39,302 bases of DNA, taken from assembly GCA_016763475.1 (NCBI GenBank), contig JAESTV010000049.1, forward strand, positions 1 through 39,302, in the 5' to 3' direction. Numbering within the stretch: the first letter of the stretch is position 1; each line of letters starts with the position of its first letter. The translations under genes were made by a program, and so were the position numbers. The notes below the pieces were generated by a model. It was not told the origin of the DNA. It saw only the letters and a list, made by a program, of their open reading frames with translations, and did no database searches. Below are positions 27,556 through 36,840 of the stretch, piece by piece. Origin of the DNA: Roseicyclus sp. (GTDB lineage Bacteria; Pseudomonadota; Alphaproteobacteria; Rhodobacterales; Rhodobacteraceae).

Positions 27556-29073
27556 TTATTTTTGCGCCTCTAACGTCTCGGGTGTGGTGCCCTCATTGAT
27601 CGCGGCATCCTCAGTATCTGGTGCAGGATCGTCAGCCGCGTCTACGATGACCGGATTTTCAACCACGGCCATCACGTCATCGTCGATTTGGTCTTCCAGC
27701 GCGCCCACGATCAAGGGAAGCATCTGGGTTGGTCCGGTGAGCGAGGCTTGCGATTGGTGGGCCTGGGCCCACTCCAAGGTGTCGAAACTTTCACAATTTG
27801 CGCAGACCGGGCGCCAATCCTCATGGACATGGCCGCAGCTGCCGCACATCCATTGGTCGCCACGGGGGGCGGTGACGGCGCGCACCAGCCAGCCACGAAC
27901 AACGCGGTCCGGGGAGCCTTCGCCACGCTCAATTGCGGCCATGATCGTCAGGGATCGTGCGGTGGGGGCAGTTTCGGCCAGATCGCCGAGGGCACGGCGG
28001 GCGGCGGGAAAGTCTTCGTTTGCGATGTGAAGTTCTGCCTTAAGCATTTTCACTTCCGGTTCACCCGCATGTTTGGCCAAAAGCGGGCGGAAGCGACGCA
28101 GGCGCAAGGCCGGGGTCTCATCGGGTTCGATCTCTGCGAAAGCGGCGGCGAGGTCTGGATGGGCATTCTGATCCCACGCCTTGCGGACGATCTTCACAGC
28201 CTGGCGCTTGTTTCCGGCCTCAACCGCGAGGCGGGCGGACATGACCGCTGCGGGCACCAGGCCGGGGGCGAGGCGGTTGGCTTCGGCCGCGTCACGAGTG
28301 GCGGTCACAACCTGACCGTCAGCCATCGCCTCTCGGGCATGGGCCAGCGCCAGCACCGCATCGCGGCGTCTGTGTACATCGCGGGGCAGGTTGCCCGCTT
28401 TCAGAGCCGCCGCAAGGGTGCCGCGCGCGCCTTGCCAATCCTCATTGCGCGACTGAAGTGAGATCAGCGTTGTCTGCACTTCTGCATTCTTGGGCCGCAG
28501 CACCAGTGCCTTTTCGGCCAATTTCAGGGCGGTATCCGTATCCCCTTCATCGAGCTTTTGCTTCATCAGCCCACGTATGCCCACAAAGCGGGTACGATCA
28601 TCCACAACCAATTGTTTGAAGGTTTCGGTGGCAAGCGCCCGGTCACCAACCATTTCAGCGCCCTGTGCCACGATAAGGTTGGTCAACTCGGGCCGACCCA
28701 GATACTTGCCCGCACGTTCAGCCTTGCGGATCGCCAATCGGCCTTCACCTGCGGCCAATGCCATCATGCCTTCGCCCAGCGCCTCATATCCTTTGCGCTC
28801 GGACCGGCGATCAAAGTAGCGGCTTACAGCGGTTTCATCGCCGTTGAGAAAACGCAGGGTGGCGACCAGAAGACCTACAAGCTTGAACAGGATCCAGACT
28901 GACAGCAGCAACACAAGGGCCGCGATCACGGCCAAGATGGGCGTGATCACAAACTCCCGGCCAAAAATGATCAGGATGCCCAGATTATCCATCTCGGTCA
29001 GGGAGGTGACGGCAAATGTGGCCCCCACGATCAGGAGGACAAACAGTATGATTTTCAGCAACGACCAGAGCAT
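27556..29073 (-). CDS. hemY: HemY-like TPR membrane protein
   Basis: N-terminal TM pair, RYFDRRSERKGYEALGEGMMALAAGEGRLAIRKAERAGKYLG, WMCGSCGHVHEDWRPVCANCESFDTLEW; next to mic60/hemD. Confidence 0.88.
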   Translation of the reverse strand: MLWSLLKIILFVLLIVGATFAVTSLTEMDNLGILIIFGREFVITPILAVIAALVLLLSVWILFKLVGLLVATLRFLNGDETAVSRYFDRRSERKGYEALGEGMMALAAGEGRLAIRKAERAGKYLGRPELTNLIVAQGAEMVGDRALATETFKQLVVDDRTRFVGIRGLMKQKLDEGDTDTALKLAEKALVLRPKNAEVQTTLISLQSRNEDWQGARGTLAAALKAGNLPRDVHRRRDAVLALAHAREAMADGQVVTATRDAAEANRLAPGLVPAAVMSARLAVEAGNKRQAVKIVRKAWDQNAHPDLAAAFAEIEPDETPALRLRRFRPLLAKHAGEPEVKMLKAELHIANEDFPAARRALGDLAETAPTARSLTIMAAIERGEGSPDRVVRGWLVRAVTAPRGDQWMCGSCGHVHEDWRPVCANCESFDTLEWAQAHQSQASLTGPTQMLPLIVGALEDQIDDDVMAVVENPVIVDAADDPAPDTEDAAINEGTTPETLEAQK

Positions 29074-29085
29074 TTGGCGCGATCC

Positions 29086-30483
29086 TTAATTGTCGAGCGT
29101 GGCGGCAAGTTCCGCCAGGGCGGCGTCAGCGGCGACACGGGTTTCGACCAGTGACACCCAATTTTGAAGCATCGCCTGGGCGCCTTCAGGCAGGGCGGCG
29201 ATCTCGCTCAATGCGGTCGGCAGGTCACCCGTTGTCACGGCCGCCTCGGCCCGGCTGAGGACGGCATCGGGGTCATCCCCTTCGCGCGGCTCCACAGAGC
29301 GCCCGCCAATCTGCCCCATCAGGAACGCGCTGATCCGGTCGCCAGCACTATCGCCAGCCGTTTCGCGCAGCGCGATGGGTAAGGCAGCACGGGCGGCGGC
29401 TGGGAAGGTGGATTGCAGGTCATCCAGCGTTGGAACGCCGGTTTCCGCGGCGGCAGCAAGGGCTTCGGGCACATCACCGGGCAGGTCCGCCAACGCATCG
29501 GCGAAGGGGCCACCCGCGGCCATGGCGATCTGCACGCGGCTGAGTGCGGCCTGGGTCTGCGTGGCGGCAGCGGTTTCCCGGGCGCGAGCCTCGGCCTGTG
29601 CAATGGCGGTTTGTGCAGCCTCTGAGGCGGCCTGGAGGTCAGCAGCGGCGGCGGCCTGTATTGCCTCAGCGGCGGCTGTGGCCTCTGCGGCGGCGGTGCG
29701 CTCTTCGGTCAGGCGTGCTTCAAGCGCCTGGACAGCGGCGGCCATAGCCGCACTATCCTCTGCCACTTCGCCGGTGAAAATCGGCCGCTCTTCAAGGGCA
29801 ACAACCCGGCCAGTCAGCGCTTCAACGCCACTGGACACACCAGCGACACGCTCGGTGAGCGCAGCAATTGCACCTTCGATTCCCGACAGATCAACCTCTG
29901 GCATAACCGGCGGCTCAATTGCGGCCAGTTCGGCAACGTGCGCCTCAAGGGCGGTGATGGTGCCTTGTTGCGTTTCAATTGCGGCCAACGCTTCGGTCAG
30001 CGCAAAGTCGGTTGCAGACGTGTCGTTGGTGCCGAAGAGGCCAAAAAACGCCGCCCCAAAGCCAATCGCGCCAGCCACAAATCCGCCAACCAGCAGCGCA
30101 CTTATACCGGGGCCGCGGCGCTCAACAACGCGCTCAATTGGTGCGGGAGCGGGCGCCGATGGCTCAGCCGCAGGGGATGGGGCATCACCGGGCGTTTCCC
30201 CTTCGGGGGTAACGGTCTCACCCTCAACAATTTCGGTCTGGGACGGATCGTCATCAGCGCTTTCAGCGGCGGTGGTGTCACCCGGCTCAATTGTCACCCG
30301 ACTGCCCGGATCCGGCTCGGGGGCCACAGCGTCCTCTCCAAGCGTATCATCACCCAACAACACGGTGTCGCCGCCCATTTCGCCTGCGACCTCCGAGGTT
30401 ACGGAATCTGGCGCGGTGTCCTGGGGTTTCCGGCTTCCCGAGGATTTCCGGCTTCCCGAACGGGTGGACGATTTTCTCGCCAT
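29086..30483 (-). CDS. mitofilin/COG4223-type inner-membrane protein (alphaproteobacterial Mic60 homologue)
   Basis: Acidic low-complexity N-terminus, one TM segment (GISALLVGGFVAGAIGFGAAFFGLFG), long Ala/Glu coiled coil, C-terminal mitofilin-like region; located between hemD and hemY. Confidence 0.82.
   Translation of the reverse strand: MARKSSTRSGSRKSSGSRKPQDTAPDSVTSEVAGEMGGDTVLLGDDTLGEDAVAPEPDPGSRVTIEPGDTTAAESADDDPSQTEIVEGETVTPEGETPGDAPSPAAEPSAPAPAPIERVVERRGPGISALLVGGFVAGAIGFGAAFFGLFGTNDTSATDFALTEALAAIETQQGTITALEAHVAELAAIEPPVMPEVDLSGIEGAIAALTERVAGVSSGVEALTGRVVALEERPIFTGEVAEDSAAMAAAVQALEARLTEERTAAAEATAAAEAIQAAAAADLQAASEAAQTAIAQAEARARETAAATQTQAALSRVQIAMAAGGPFADALADLPGDVPEALAAAAETGVPTLDDLQSTFPAAARAALPIALRETAGDSAGDRISAFLMGQIGGRSVEPREGDDPDAVLSRAEAAVTTGDLPTALSEIAALPEGAQAMLQNWVSLVETRVAADAALAELAATLDN
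30427..30462. repeat. 18-bp tandem repeat x2 in the mitofilin N-terminus (SGSRKS)
   Basis: tttccggcttcccgagga / tttccggcttcccgaacg. Confidence 0.8.
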
Positions 30484-30585
30484 TGGCTGAGACCCCCTGC
30501 TTTCAGTTTTTTCTGCCCATCAACGTAACGTGACTGGGGGGGCCGAGTCAGCCCGGTCCAAACTGTCATGACGTCGCGCTGGCTT

Positions 30586-31281
30586 CTAGGGGGAATCGCG
30601 GACGATGCCGTAGCGCTGCATTGCGGCGCTCATACCCGCCCCGTTGGCAGCCGCCACAACCTGAGTTTGCGCCTGCATGACTTCAGGCAGGGCGTCCGCA
30701 ACCGCTTGGCTGAGGGCGAGGATCAGCGCATCTTTCGGCAACATCGGTGCGGCCTTGGCGAACAGGTCGGCTGAGCGTGGCGAAAATAGCGGTATAATCA
30801 GGTGCGGACGCGCCAATGCGCCGTGAAACGTGGCATCCGGCGTGACCTTTTGCTGATCGTAGGCAATGACGGAGCGGGTTTCGATCCCTGCAGCGCTCAA
30901 CCGCCCTGCCACATCCCCCCGTGTGTGTGTGCCGTGAATATGCAGCAGCGGTCCCGCAGGGTGGCGGGTTGCCAACTGGCGCACCAACCCGCTTGCATCT
31001 GGCCCCATGACCTCCGCCACAAACCCCGCCGCACGTGCCGCATCTGCGGTGCGGGGACCGACGCAAAAGGCGGGCAGGTCAGCGGATGGCGCAAAGCGCA
31101 CTGCGTTTTCCGAGGTCAGGACCAGCCCTGTGATCCCGTCCAACGGGACATCCGCCCCGGTCGCCACAATCTCCATCAACGGCGAAATCACCACCTCTGC
31201 GCCGCTTATTCCGGCGGAAAACCGCTCGGATGCAGCACGAGGGCGGGTCAGCAGGAGTGTCGGCGTCTGGTGGACTTGCAT
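30586..31281 (-). CDS. hemD: uroporphyrinogen-III synthase
   Basis: [17 protein letters not shown]...[11 protein letters not shown]...[17 protein letters not shown]...; the ORF-track start is over-extended into tsaD. Confidence 0.85.
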   Translation of the reverse strand: MQVHQTPTLLLTRPRAASERFSAGISGAEVVISPLMEIVATGADVPLDGITGLVLTSENAVRFAPSADLPAFCVGPRTADAARAAGFVAEVMGPDASGLVRQLATRHPAGPLLHIHGTHTRGDVAGRLSAAGIETRSVIAYDQQKVTPDATFHGALARPHLIIPLFSPRSADLFAKAAPMLPKDALILALSQAVADALPEVMQAQTQVVAAANGAGMSAAMQRYGIVRDSP

Positions 31282-31333
31282 GGGCGCCAGTGTTACCCCG
31301 CCAATCCGACCCACACAATCCGGCCACAGCCTT

Positions 31334-32396
31334 ATGTCTCTGACTATCCTCGGCATCGAAAGTTCGTGTGACGACACCGCCGCCGCTGTTCTGCGCAGGA
31401 ACGGTGAGGCGGTTGAGGTGCTGTCGAATGTGGTTTCTTCCCAAACTGATCTGCATGCAGCCTTTGGCGGCGTAGTGCCCGAGATCGCCGCCCGCGCCCA
31501 TGCCGAGGCGTTGGACCTGGTTGTCGAGCAGGCGGTGGCTGAGGCAGGCATTGCTCTGGCTGATCTGGATGCCATCGCCGTGACCGCAGGCCCCGGCCTG
31601 ATCGGTGGTGTTCTGTCTGGTGTGATGGCTGCCAAAGGGCTGGCATTGGGCCTTGGCAAGCCGCTGATCGGAGTGAACCATCTGGCCGGCCATGCCCTGA
31701 CCCCTCATCTGACCAACCGGCTTGCGTTTCCATACCTGTTGCTTCTGGTCTCCGGCGGCCATTGCCAGTTCCTGCGCGTCGACGGGGCTGAAAGTTTTAC
31801 CCGTCTGGGCGGCACCATCGACGACGCGCCGGGGGAAGCGTTTGACAAGGTTGCACGCTTGTTGGGCCTGCGCCAACCCGGTGGACCATCGGTTGAGCGG
31901 GCAGCGCAAACCGGCAACCCAAAACGGTTCCCCCTGCCGCGCCCGATGCTGGATCGACCCGGATGTGACCTCAGTTTCTCGGGCCTGAAAACTGCCGTCC
32001 TGCGCACCCGTGACGCGCTGGTGGCAGAAGCCGGAGGGTTGACCGAGCAAGACCGTGACGATCTCTGCGCTTCTTTCCAGGCTGCCGTTGGTGATGTGCT
32101 GGCCGAAAAGTCACGCCGTGCACTGGTTGGGGGAGGTCACTGCCTTCGCCGTCGCCGGTGGGGTGGCCGCAAACCAAACCCTGCGCGCGCGGCTGCAACT
32201 GGTCACGGACCTTCCCTTCGCCGCGCCGCCGCTGGAATTGTGCACCGACAATGCGGCGATGATCGCTTATGCGGGTTTGCTGGCGTTTGAGGGCGGGCGG
32301 AGTGATGATATGAGCCTCGCCGCGCGACCGCGCTGGCCGTTGGACACCCGTGCCGCTCCGATGATTGGCTTCGGCAAGAAAGGCGCAAAAGCATGA
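31334..32396 (+). CDS. tsaD: tRNA N6-adenosine threonylcarbamoyltransferase, with an apparent frameshift at about 32110-32150
   Basis: [48 protein letters not shown] in one frame; [17 protein letters not shown] and [14 protein letters not shown] continue in another frame to 32396. Confidence 0.9.
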
Positions 32397-33316
32397 AGCT
32401 GGATATTATTGGCGCCGGGGCTTTTGGAACTGGATTGGCGATTGCCTACGCAAATGCGGGACACGAGGTCACCTTATGGGCGCGGGACGCGGGTGCGCTT
32501 GCGAATGGCGAAAGCCCACGCCTGCCGGGGCATCCTTTGCCGAAGAACCTGCGGGTGACCGGTGATTTGTCCGACTGCACTCAAGACATTGCCCTGATCG
32601 CGATCCCTACCCAGAGTCTCGCGCCGTTCCTTGCGGAGCATAACCTAAGCGCCACATCCGTCGTGTCTTGCGCCAAAGGGATCGACCGCGCCTCCGGTCT
32701 TGGGCCCGCAACACTTCTGGCCCAACACGTGCCGTTTGCCGCTCAACTGACCGGCCCCAGCTTCGCCGCCGATATCGCCCGTGGCCTGCCCACGGCCCTG
32801 ACGCTGGCCTGCGCCGATGATACCCGCGGCGCCGCCCTGCAAGACGCGCTCAGCACACCGACCCTGCGCCTGTACCGGTCCACCGATGTCATCGGCGCGG
32901 AATTGGGCGGCGCTTTGAAAAACGTCATCGCCATCGCCGCAGGCGCTGTTATCGGCAAGGGGCTGGGCGATTCCGCCCGCGCTGCCCTGATTGCACGTGG
33001 CTTTGCCGAGATGACGCGGTATGCCACCGCCAAAGGGGCGCTGGCGGAAACGTTGACCGGCCTCTCGGGCCTCGGCGATCTGTTCCTGACTTGCGGCTCC
33101 ACCCAATCGCGCAACTTCCGCTTCGGACATGCGCTTGCAACCGGTGAAACGCTTCCGGAGGGCACCACCGTTGAAGGCCTTCACACCGCGCGCCAATTGC
33201 GTGACACCGCGCAAGACACGCCTATCGCCGACACTGTCGCCGCCTTGGCTGACGGCACTCTCGACATTGACGGCGCATTGAGCCAGCTTTTGTCTCGCCC
33301 GCTGAAGCCGGAGTAA
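32393..33316 (+). CDS. gpsA: NAD(P)+-dependent glycerol-3-phosphate dehydrogenase
   Basis: [44 protein letters not shown] overlap with tsaD. Confidence 0.95.
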   Translation: MKLDIIGAGAFGTGLAIAYANAGHEVTLWARDAGALANGESPRLPGHPLPKNLRVTGDLSDCTQDIALIAIPTQSLAPFLAEHNLSATSVVSCAKGIDRASGLGPATLLAQHVPFAAQLTGPSFAADIARGLPTALTLACADDTRGAALQDALSTPTLRLYRSTDVIGAELGGALKNVIAIAAGAVIGKGLGDSARAALIARGFAEMTRYATAKGALAETLTGLSGLGDLFLTCGSTQSRNFRFGHALATGETLPEGTTVEGLHTARQLRDTAQDTPIADTVAALADGTLDIDGALSQLLSRPLKPE

Positions 33317-33380
33317 GGCACGTGTGTATCACCCCTGCGCCCCTATCTGCACAGGCAGGCCCGGCCACAAACCCGGCCCA

Positions 33381-33430
33381 AACCAGACGCCGCCAAAACC
33401 CGCCTCGACAATCACGAGGCGTGTCTGGTT
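33381..33430. other. nested inverted repeat in the gpsA/EVE intergenic region
   Basis: AACCAGAC...CGCCTCG-acaatca-CGAGGCG-t-GTCTGGTT. Confidence 0.7.
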
Positions 33431-33512
33431 ACTGGTCGCGAAAAGGGTCACATGCTGACGGCAGGCCGGATTGAAAAAGTACGGATGAAACATTGGAAAA
33501 GGTGATCAGCGG

Positions 33513-33926
33513 ATGGCGTATTGGCTTTTCAAATCCGAACCCCTGGTCTGGGGCTGGGTGGACCAGGTTGCCAAAGGTGACCTGGGTGAGGAATGGGACG
33601 GTGTCCGCAACTATCAGGCCCGCAATTTCATGCGGGACATGGAGATTGGTGATCTTGGTTTCTTCTATCACTCGCAAAAAGAGAAAGCCGTTGTGGGGAT
33701 TGTGGAGGTGATGGCGCAAGCCCATCCCGACAGCACCACCGATGATGAGCGGTGGGAATGTGTGGACATCAAAGCCGTCAAAGCCCTGAAAACGCCAGTG
33801 ACCCTCGACCAAATCAAAGCGCGTGAGGAGTTGGCAGAGATGGTGCTGGTGAAAAACTCACGGCTATCGGTGCAGCCGGTGACAAATGCGGAATGGGATG
33901 TGGTCTGCCAGATGGGCGGGCTTTAA
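33513..33926 (+). CDS. EVE domain-containing protein
   Basis: MAYWLFKSEPLVWGWVDQVAKG..EWDGVRNYQARNFMRDMEIGDLGFFYHS. Confidence 0.92.
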   Translation: MAYWLFKSEPLVWGWVDQVAKGDLGEEWDGVRNYQARNFMRDMEIGDLGFFYHSQKEKAVVGIVEVMAQAHPDSTTDDERWECVDIKAVKALKTPVTLDQIKAREELAEMVLVKNSRLSVQPVTNAEWDVVCQMGGL

Positions 33927-34026
33927 CACGCCCGCCATCTGGCCGCCCATGGGAGCGCGATCAAAGGCGTTGTGGCAACGTTGTGGTCAATGAAATGTTG
34001 CTATCGCCGAACCGCCTCGGGCAGGG

Positions 34027-34455
34027 TCACTCGAACGACGCAACCGCAAACAACACGCTAAAATCTTCGCACCAAATCACGACAGATCCATAGTCCGACA
34101 CATCCACATCTTCCGGGATGAGGTAAGTCTGCGCGCCATCGGGTGATTGTAACGTCCCAAGTGAGACCCACTCGCTTACCAACACGCCGACGCTGGTACC
34201 CGGAGCGTCAGCTGCCACCAGCCAAACCTCAAGATCCGGGCCGGGTGTGACCGAAAAGCCGTTGAATTGCAGGATAATGTCACCATCCGAGGTTTCCGCC
34301 AGGGTTGCAGATCCCGCGCTTTGATAGCGGGGGCTGGCATCTTGGAACTGGCCTGTCGATATGGCGGTGGCCGTAACCTGCGCCTCTGCGGGCTGGGTGA
34401 TTCCGCCCAAACTGGCAAGACCAGTACACAGGGCAAATAGGGGAAGAATGCGCAT
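34027..34455 (-). CDS. secreted DM13 domain-containing protein
   Basis: Signal peptide; SAGSATLAETSDGDIILQFNGFSVTPGPDLEVWLVA...SLGTLQSPDGAQTYLIPEDVDVSDYGSVVIWCEDFSVLFAVASFE. Confidence 0.82.
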   Translation of the reverse strand: MRILPLFALCTGLASLGGITQPAEAQVTATAISTGQFQDASPRYQSAGSATLAETSDGDIILQFNGFSVTPGPDLEVWLVAADAPGTSVGVLVSEWVSLGTLQSPDGAQTYLIPEDVDVSDYGSVVIWCEDFSVLFAVASFE

Positions 34456-34550
34456 GGGGTGTCTCCGAACTGATAGGTTGCGCCAACGCTACCCTCAGCC
34501 GAGTGAATCTGGCCACTCACATTAGTGGCAGTGACGCGTGATCACCGCCG

Positions 34551-34583
34551 CATTGGACCCGCATTGGACCCGCATTGGACCCG
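34551..34583. repeat. 11-bp tandem repeat x3
   Basis: gcattggaccc x3. Confidence 0.9.
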
Positions 34584-34589
34584 CGTTAA

Positions 34590-34627
34590 AACGAAAATGG
34601 GAGGTCCCGACCCCGTGGGACCCCCCA
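34590..34627 (-). terminator. rho-independent terminator (minus strand) downstream of the DUF1272 gene
   Basis: Minus strand GGGGGGTCCC-acggggtc-GGGACCTCCC followed by ATTTTCGTTTTAA. Confidence 0.75.
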
Positions 34628-34757
34628 TCCACCCACTAACGGCCTCGCTCCGCTCGTGTACCTGAATTCGGGTCCGCCATGCTGGCCGGACAGCTGAGGC
34701 ATACCCTGAGCTGATCGGATTCGGCAACGGAATTGCCTGTTGCATTTGATCGAAAAT

Positions 34758-35072
34758 CTATCGCTTCTCAGGCGGGGTATCGGCCAGGGTATCGCAAAGT
34801 TCCCGGACTTCGGTCTCCGACCAGCGAGAGTGTTTGCGTGTGGTGGCGGCCGGCTGATGCCCCAAGCCAAGTGTCAGGGCGTCACGATACGCGCCTTTAG
34901 GGCGGATTGGTCGTGGTACGAATCCACCGCCGCAGGTTGGACAGACGTTGTGTAACACCTGCTCCACACAGGTTGCACAATAGGTGCATTCATAACTGCA
35001 AATCCGTGCGTTGTCCGCGTCAGGCGGCAGATCCACGTCACACCATTCGCAATTTGGCCGAAGCTCAAGCAT
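34758..35072 (-). CDS. DUF1272 domain-containing Cys-rich protein
   Basis: MLELRPNCEWCDVDLPPDADNARICSYECTYCATCVEQVLHNVCPTCGGGFVPRPIRP. Confidence 0.9.
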   Translation of the reverse strand: MLELRPNCEWCDVDLPPDADNARICSYECTYCATCVEQVLHNVCPTCGGGFVPRPIRPKGAYRDALTLGLGHQPAATTRKHSRWSETEVRELCDTLADTPPEKR

Positions 35073-35130
35073 GTGTCCCTCCGATGAAAACGAAAAGGCC
35101 CACCCAAAGCGGGCAGGCCCCATTCAAACT

Positions 35131-35214
35131 TAGCCACCGGCCTTAGCCACCGGCCTTAGCCACCGGCCTTAGCCACCGGCCTTAGCCACCGGCCTTAGCC
35201 ACCGGCCTTAGCCA
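35131..35214. repeat. 13-bp perfect tandem repeat, 6 full copies plus 6 nt
   Basis: tagccaccggcct x6 then tagcca; begins inside the stop codon of the DUF2853 gene. Confidence 0.97.
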
Positions 35215-35549
35215 TAGACGCTCTCTTTGTTGAAATGTTTGGTCAGCATGTAATAGACCACAGCGCGGTATTTGTTGCGCTCGGATTTACCGTAGATCTC
35301 GATGACCGCGTTGATGCCATCCATCAGGTTCGGCCCGTCGGGCAAACCCAGTTTCTTCATCAGGAAGTTCTTCTTCACCGTCTCAAGTTCGGACGGCTGG
35401 CTGCCTGCTACAGTAGAGGCATCAGCGTCGTAGATCGACGGCCCACAGCCCTTTGTTACCTTTTCCAGCAGCGCCATGTCAGGCTCCATCCCGCACTTAT
35501 TGCGCAGGTCATCGGCATATTGCGCGATTAAATCGTCACGTTTTCCCAT
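35208..35549 (-). CDS. DUF2853 family protein
   Basis: MGKRDDLIAQYADDLRNKCGMEPDMALLEKVTKGCGPSIYDADASTVAGSQPSELETVKKNFLMKKLGL. Confidence 0.87.
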   Translation of the reverse strand: MGKRDDLIAQYADDLRNKCGMEPDMALLEKVTKGCGPSIYDADASTVAGSQPSELETVKKNFLMKKLGLPDGPNLMDGINAVIEIYGKSERNKYRAVVYYMLTKHFNKESVYG

Positions 35550-35685
35550 TGGTCGGTGGTCCCCCATTGTGTTTTTACGTCGCACACCCGGCCCTGAGGG
35601 CCAAGCTCGGGGCGGAGGATAACCGCAGCCGCACTGCCCAGAAAGGAAAAGTTGCGGGGAAAACCATCCCGGCGTTTCCCTGCGC

Positions 35686-36288
35686 CTATGAGGCAACAAG
35701 CGGCGAGACCTCGCCGGTACGTAATATTTCGGGATTATGGGCCTTCCGGGCAAAGACCTCATGCACCATTGGCACGAAGTGATCCAGCGGCTGACTGTCA
35801 AAATCCGGATCGAAACTCGCCTGATCCCAGCGCTCACAAAACGTGGCACAACTGTCAAAACAGGGGTGGTCGCGGAATTGGTCCCGAGCGTTCCGGTCCC
35901 AATTGTAGTGATGCGCGTAGTAAAGCATCTGAAAGATGCCGTGATGCTCCACCACCCAGGTCACATCCCAACGCACGAAGGGGCGGATCACTTCTGCTGA
36001 CATCCGGTCGTGGTTTTGCGGCGCAAGGCCATCGCCGATATCATGCAGCAGCGCGCCGACGATCCAGTCGATATCCGCCCCGTCACGCTCGGCCCGTGTG
36101 GCTGACTGAAGGCCGTGTTCCAGACGGGTGATTGGGTAGCCTTCCAGCGTGATATGCTCCTGTCGGCGCAACTCCTCCAACACACGCTCCCCGGTTCGCG
36201 CGAGGAATGGCTTCTCCAGCTTTTGCAGCAGCGCATATTCTTCGCGTGTACCGTCTTTCATTTGGGTGAAGTTAACTGTCTCGCTCAT
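35686..36288 (-). CDS. HD domain protein (possibly related to diiron HD oxygenase/phosphohydrolase families)
   Basis: ITRLEHGLQSATRAERDGADIDWIVGALLHDIGDGLAPQNH...VEHHGIFQ; start at MSETVNF. Confidence 0.82.
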   Translation of the reverse strand: MSETVNFTQMKDGTREEYALLQKLEKPFLARTGERVLEELRRQEHITLEGYPITRLEHGLQSATRAERDGADIDWIVGALLHDIGDGLAPQNHDRMSAEVIRPFVRWDVTWVVEHHGIFQMLYYAHHYNWDRNARDQFRDHPCFDSCATFCERWDQASFDPDFDSQPLDHFVPMVHEVFARKAHNPEILRTGEVSPLVAS

Positions 36289-36437
36289 TGTACCCTCCGA
36301 AATCTGCTGCCCAAGCGTGGCAGGTTTTCTACGGCCCGGTAACCCATTTGAGGCCTCGCCGCTGGGCAACGCCCGGCGGTTAACCGTGCGCGGCATACAA
36401 CAGGTGGCTCTTTCGCCACCCCCCAATTGCTTGCCGC

Positions 36438-36767
36438 TTAGCAAGAAGCGGTTGCCTGCCCACAGCATGCCTGAACTATTGGATGCCCCTTACAGCAATC
36501 GTTCAACACAAATGCCATCAGCGCGCCGAGTTGCTCAAACGAGACCCGGTAAAAGATTGTGCGCGCTTGTCGGTCCGCCGTCACCAGCCCCGCGTTCGCC
36601 AATCCCGCCAGATGGAACGAAGCCCGTGATGGGCTTGCCCCTGCTGCTTTGGCGACATCACCAGCCGGAAGCCCGTCCGGCCCGGCTTCCACCAGCAGGC
36701 GGACGATCTTTAGGCGGGTTGCATTGGACAACGCGCCGAATGCCACCAAAGCTGTGTTCTCATCCAT
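36438..36767 (-). CDS. ArsR family regulator with Cys-rich C-terminus
   Basis: MDENTALVAFGALSNATRLKIVRLLVEAGPDGLPAGDVAKAAGASPSRASFHLAGLANAGLV...DCCKGHPIVQACCGQATASC. Confidence 0.92.
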   Translation of the reverse strand: MDENTALVAFGALSNATRLKIVRLLVEAGPDGLPAGDVAKAAGASPSRASFHLAGLANAGLVTADRQARTIFYRVSFEQLGALMAFVLNDCCKGHPIVQACCGQATASC

Positions 36768-36769
36768 AT

Positions 36770-36827
36770 TTCAACTCTTCTTGAACTGGCTTCTGCCTTG
36801 TGCGACCTTAATTCAAGAATCGTTGAA
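36770..36827. promoter_or_regulatory. two candidate ArsR operators TTCAA-N6-TTGAA
   Basis: TTCAActcttcTTGAA (36770-36785) and TTCAAgaatcgTTGAA (36812-36827) in the arsR/DUF6428 divergent intergenic region. Confidence 0.75.
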
Positions 36828-36840
36828 ATAAAAGCCCACC

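Noticed and set aside
29375-30490. 371-aa plus-strand ORF rich in Ala/Ser
   Set aside because: Antisense to the mitofilin-like gene; low-complexity mirror of the Ala/Glu coiled coil.
31007-31333. N-terminal extension of the tsaD ORF
   Set aside because: Antisense to hem[15 protein letters not shown] at 31334 is the canonical TsaD start.
35131-35214. CRISPR-like array
   Set aside because: 13-bp units are directly abutting with no spacers; it is a simple tandem repeat.
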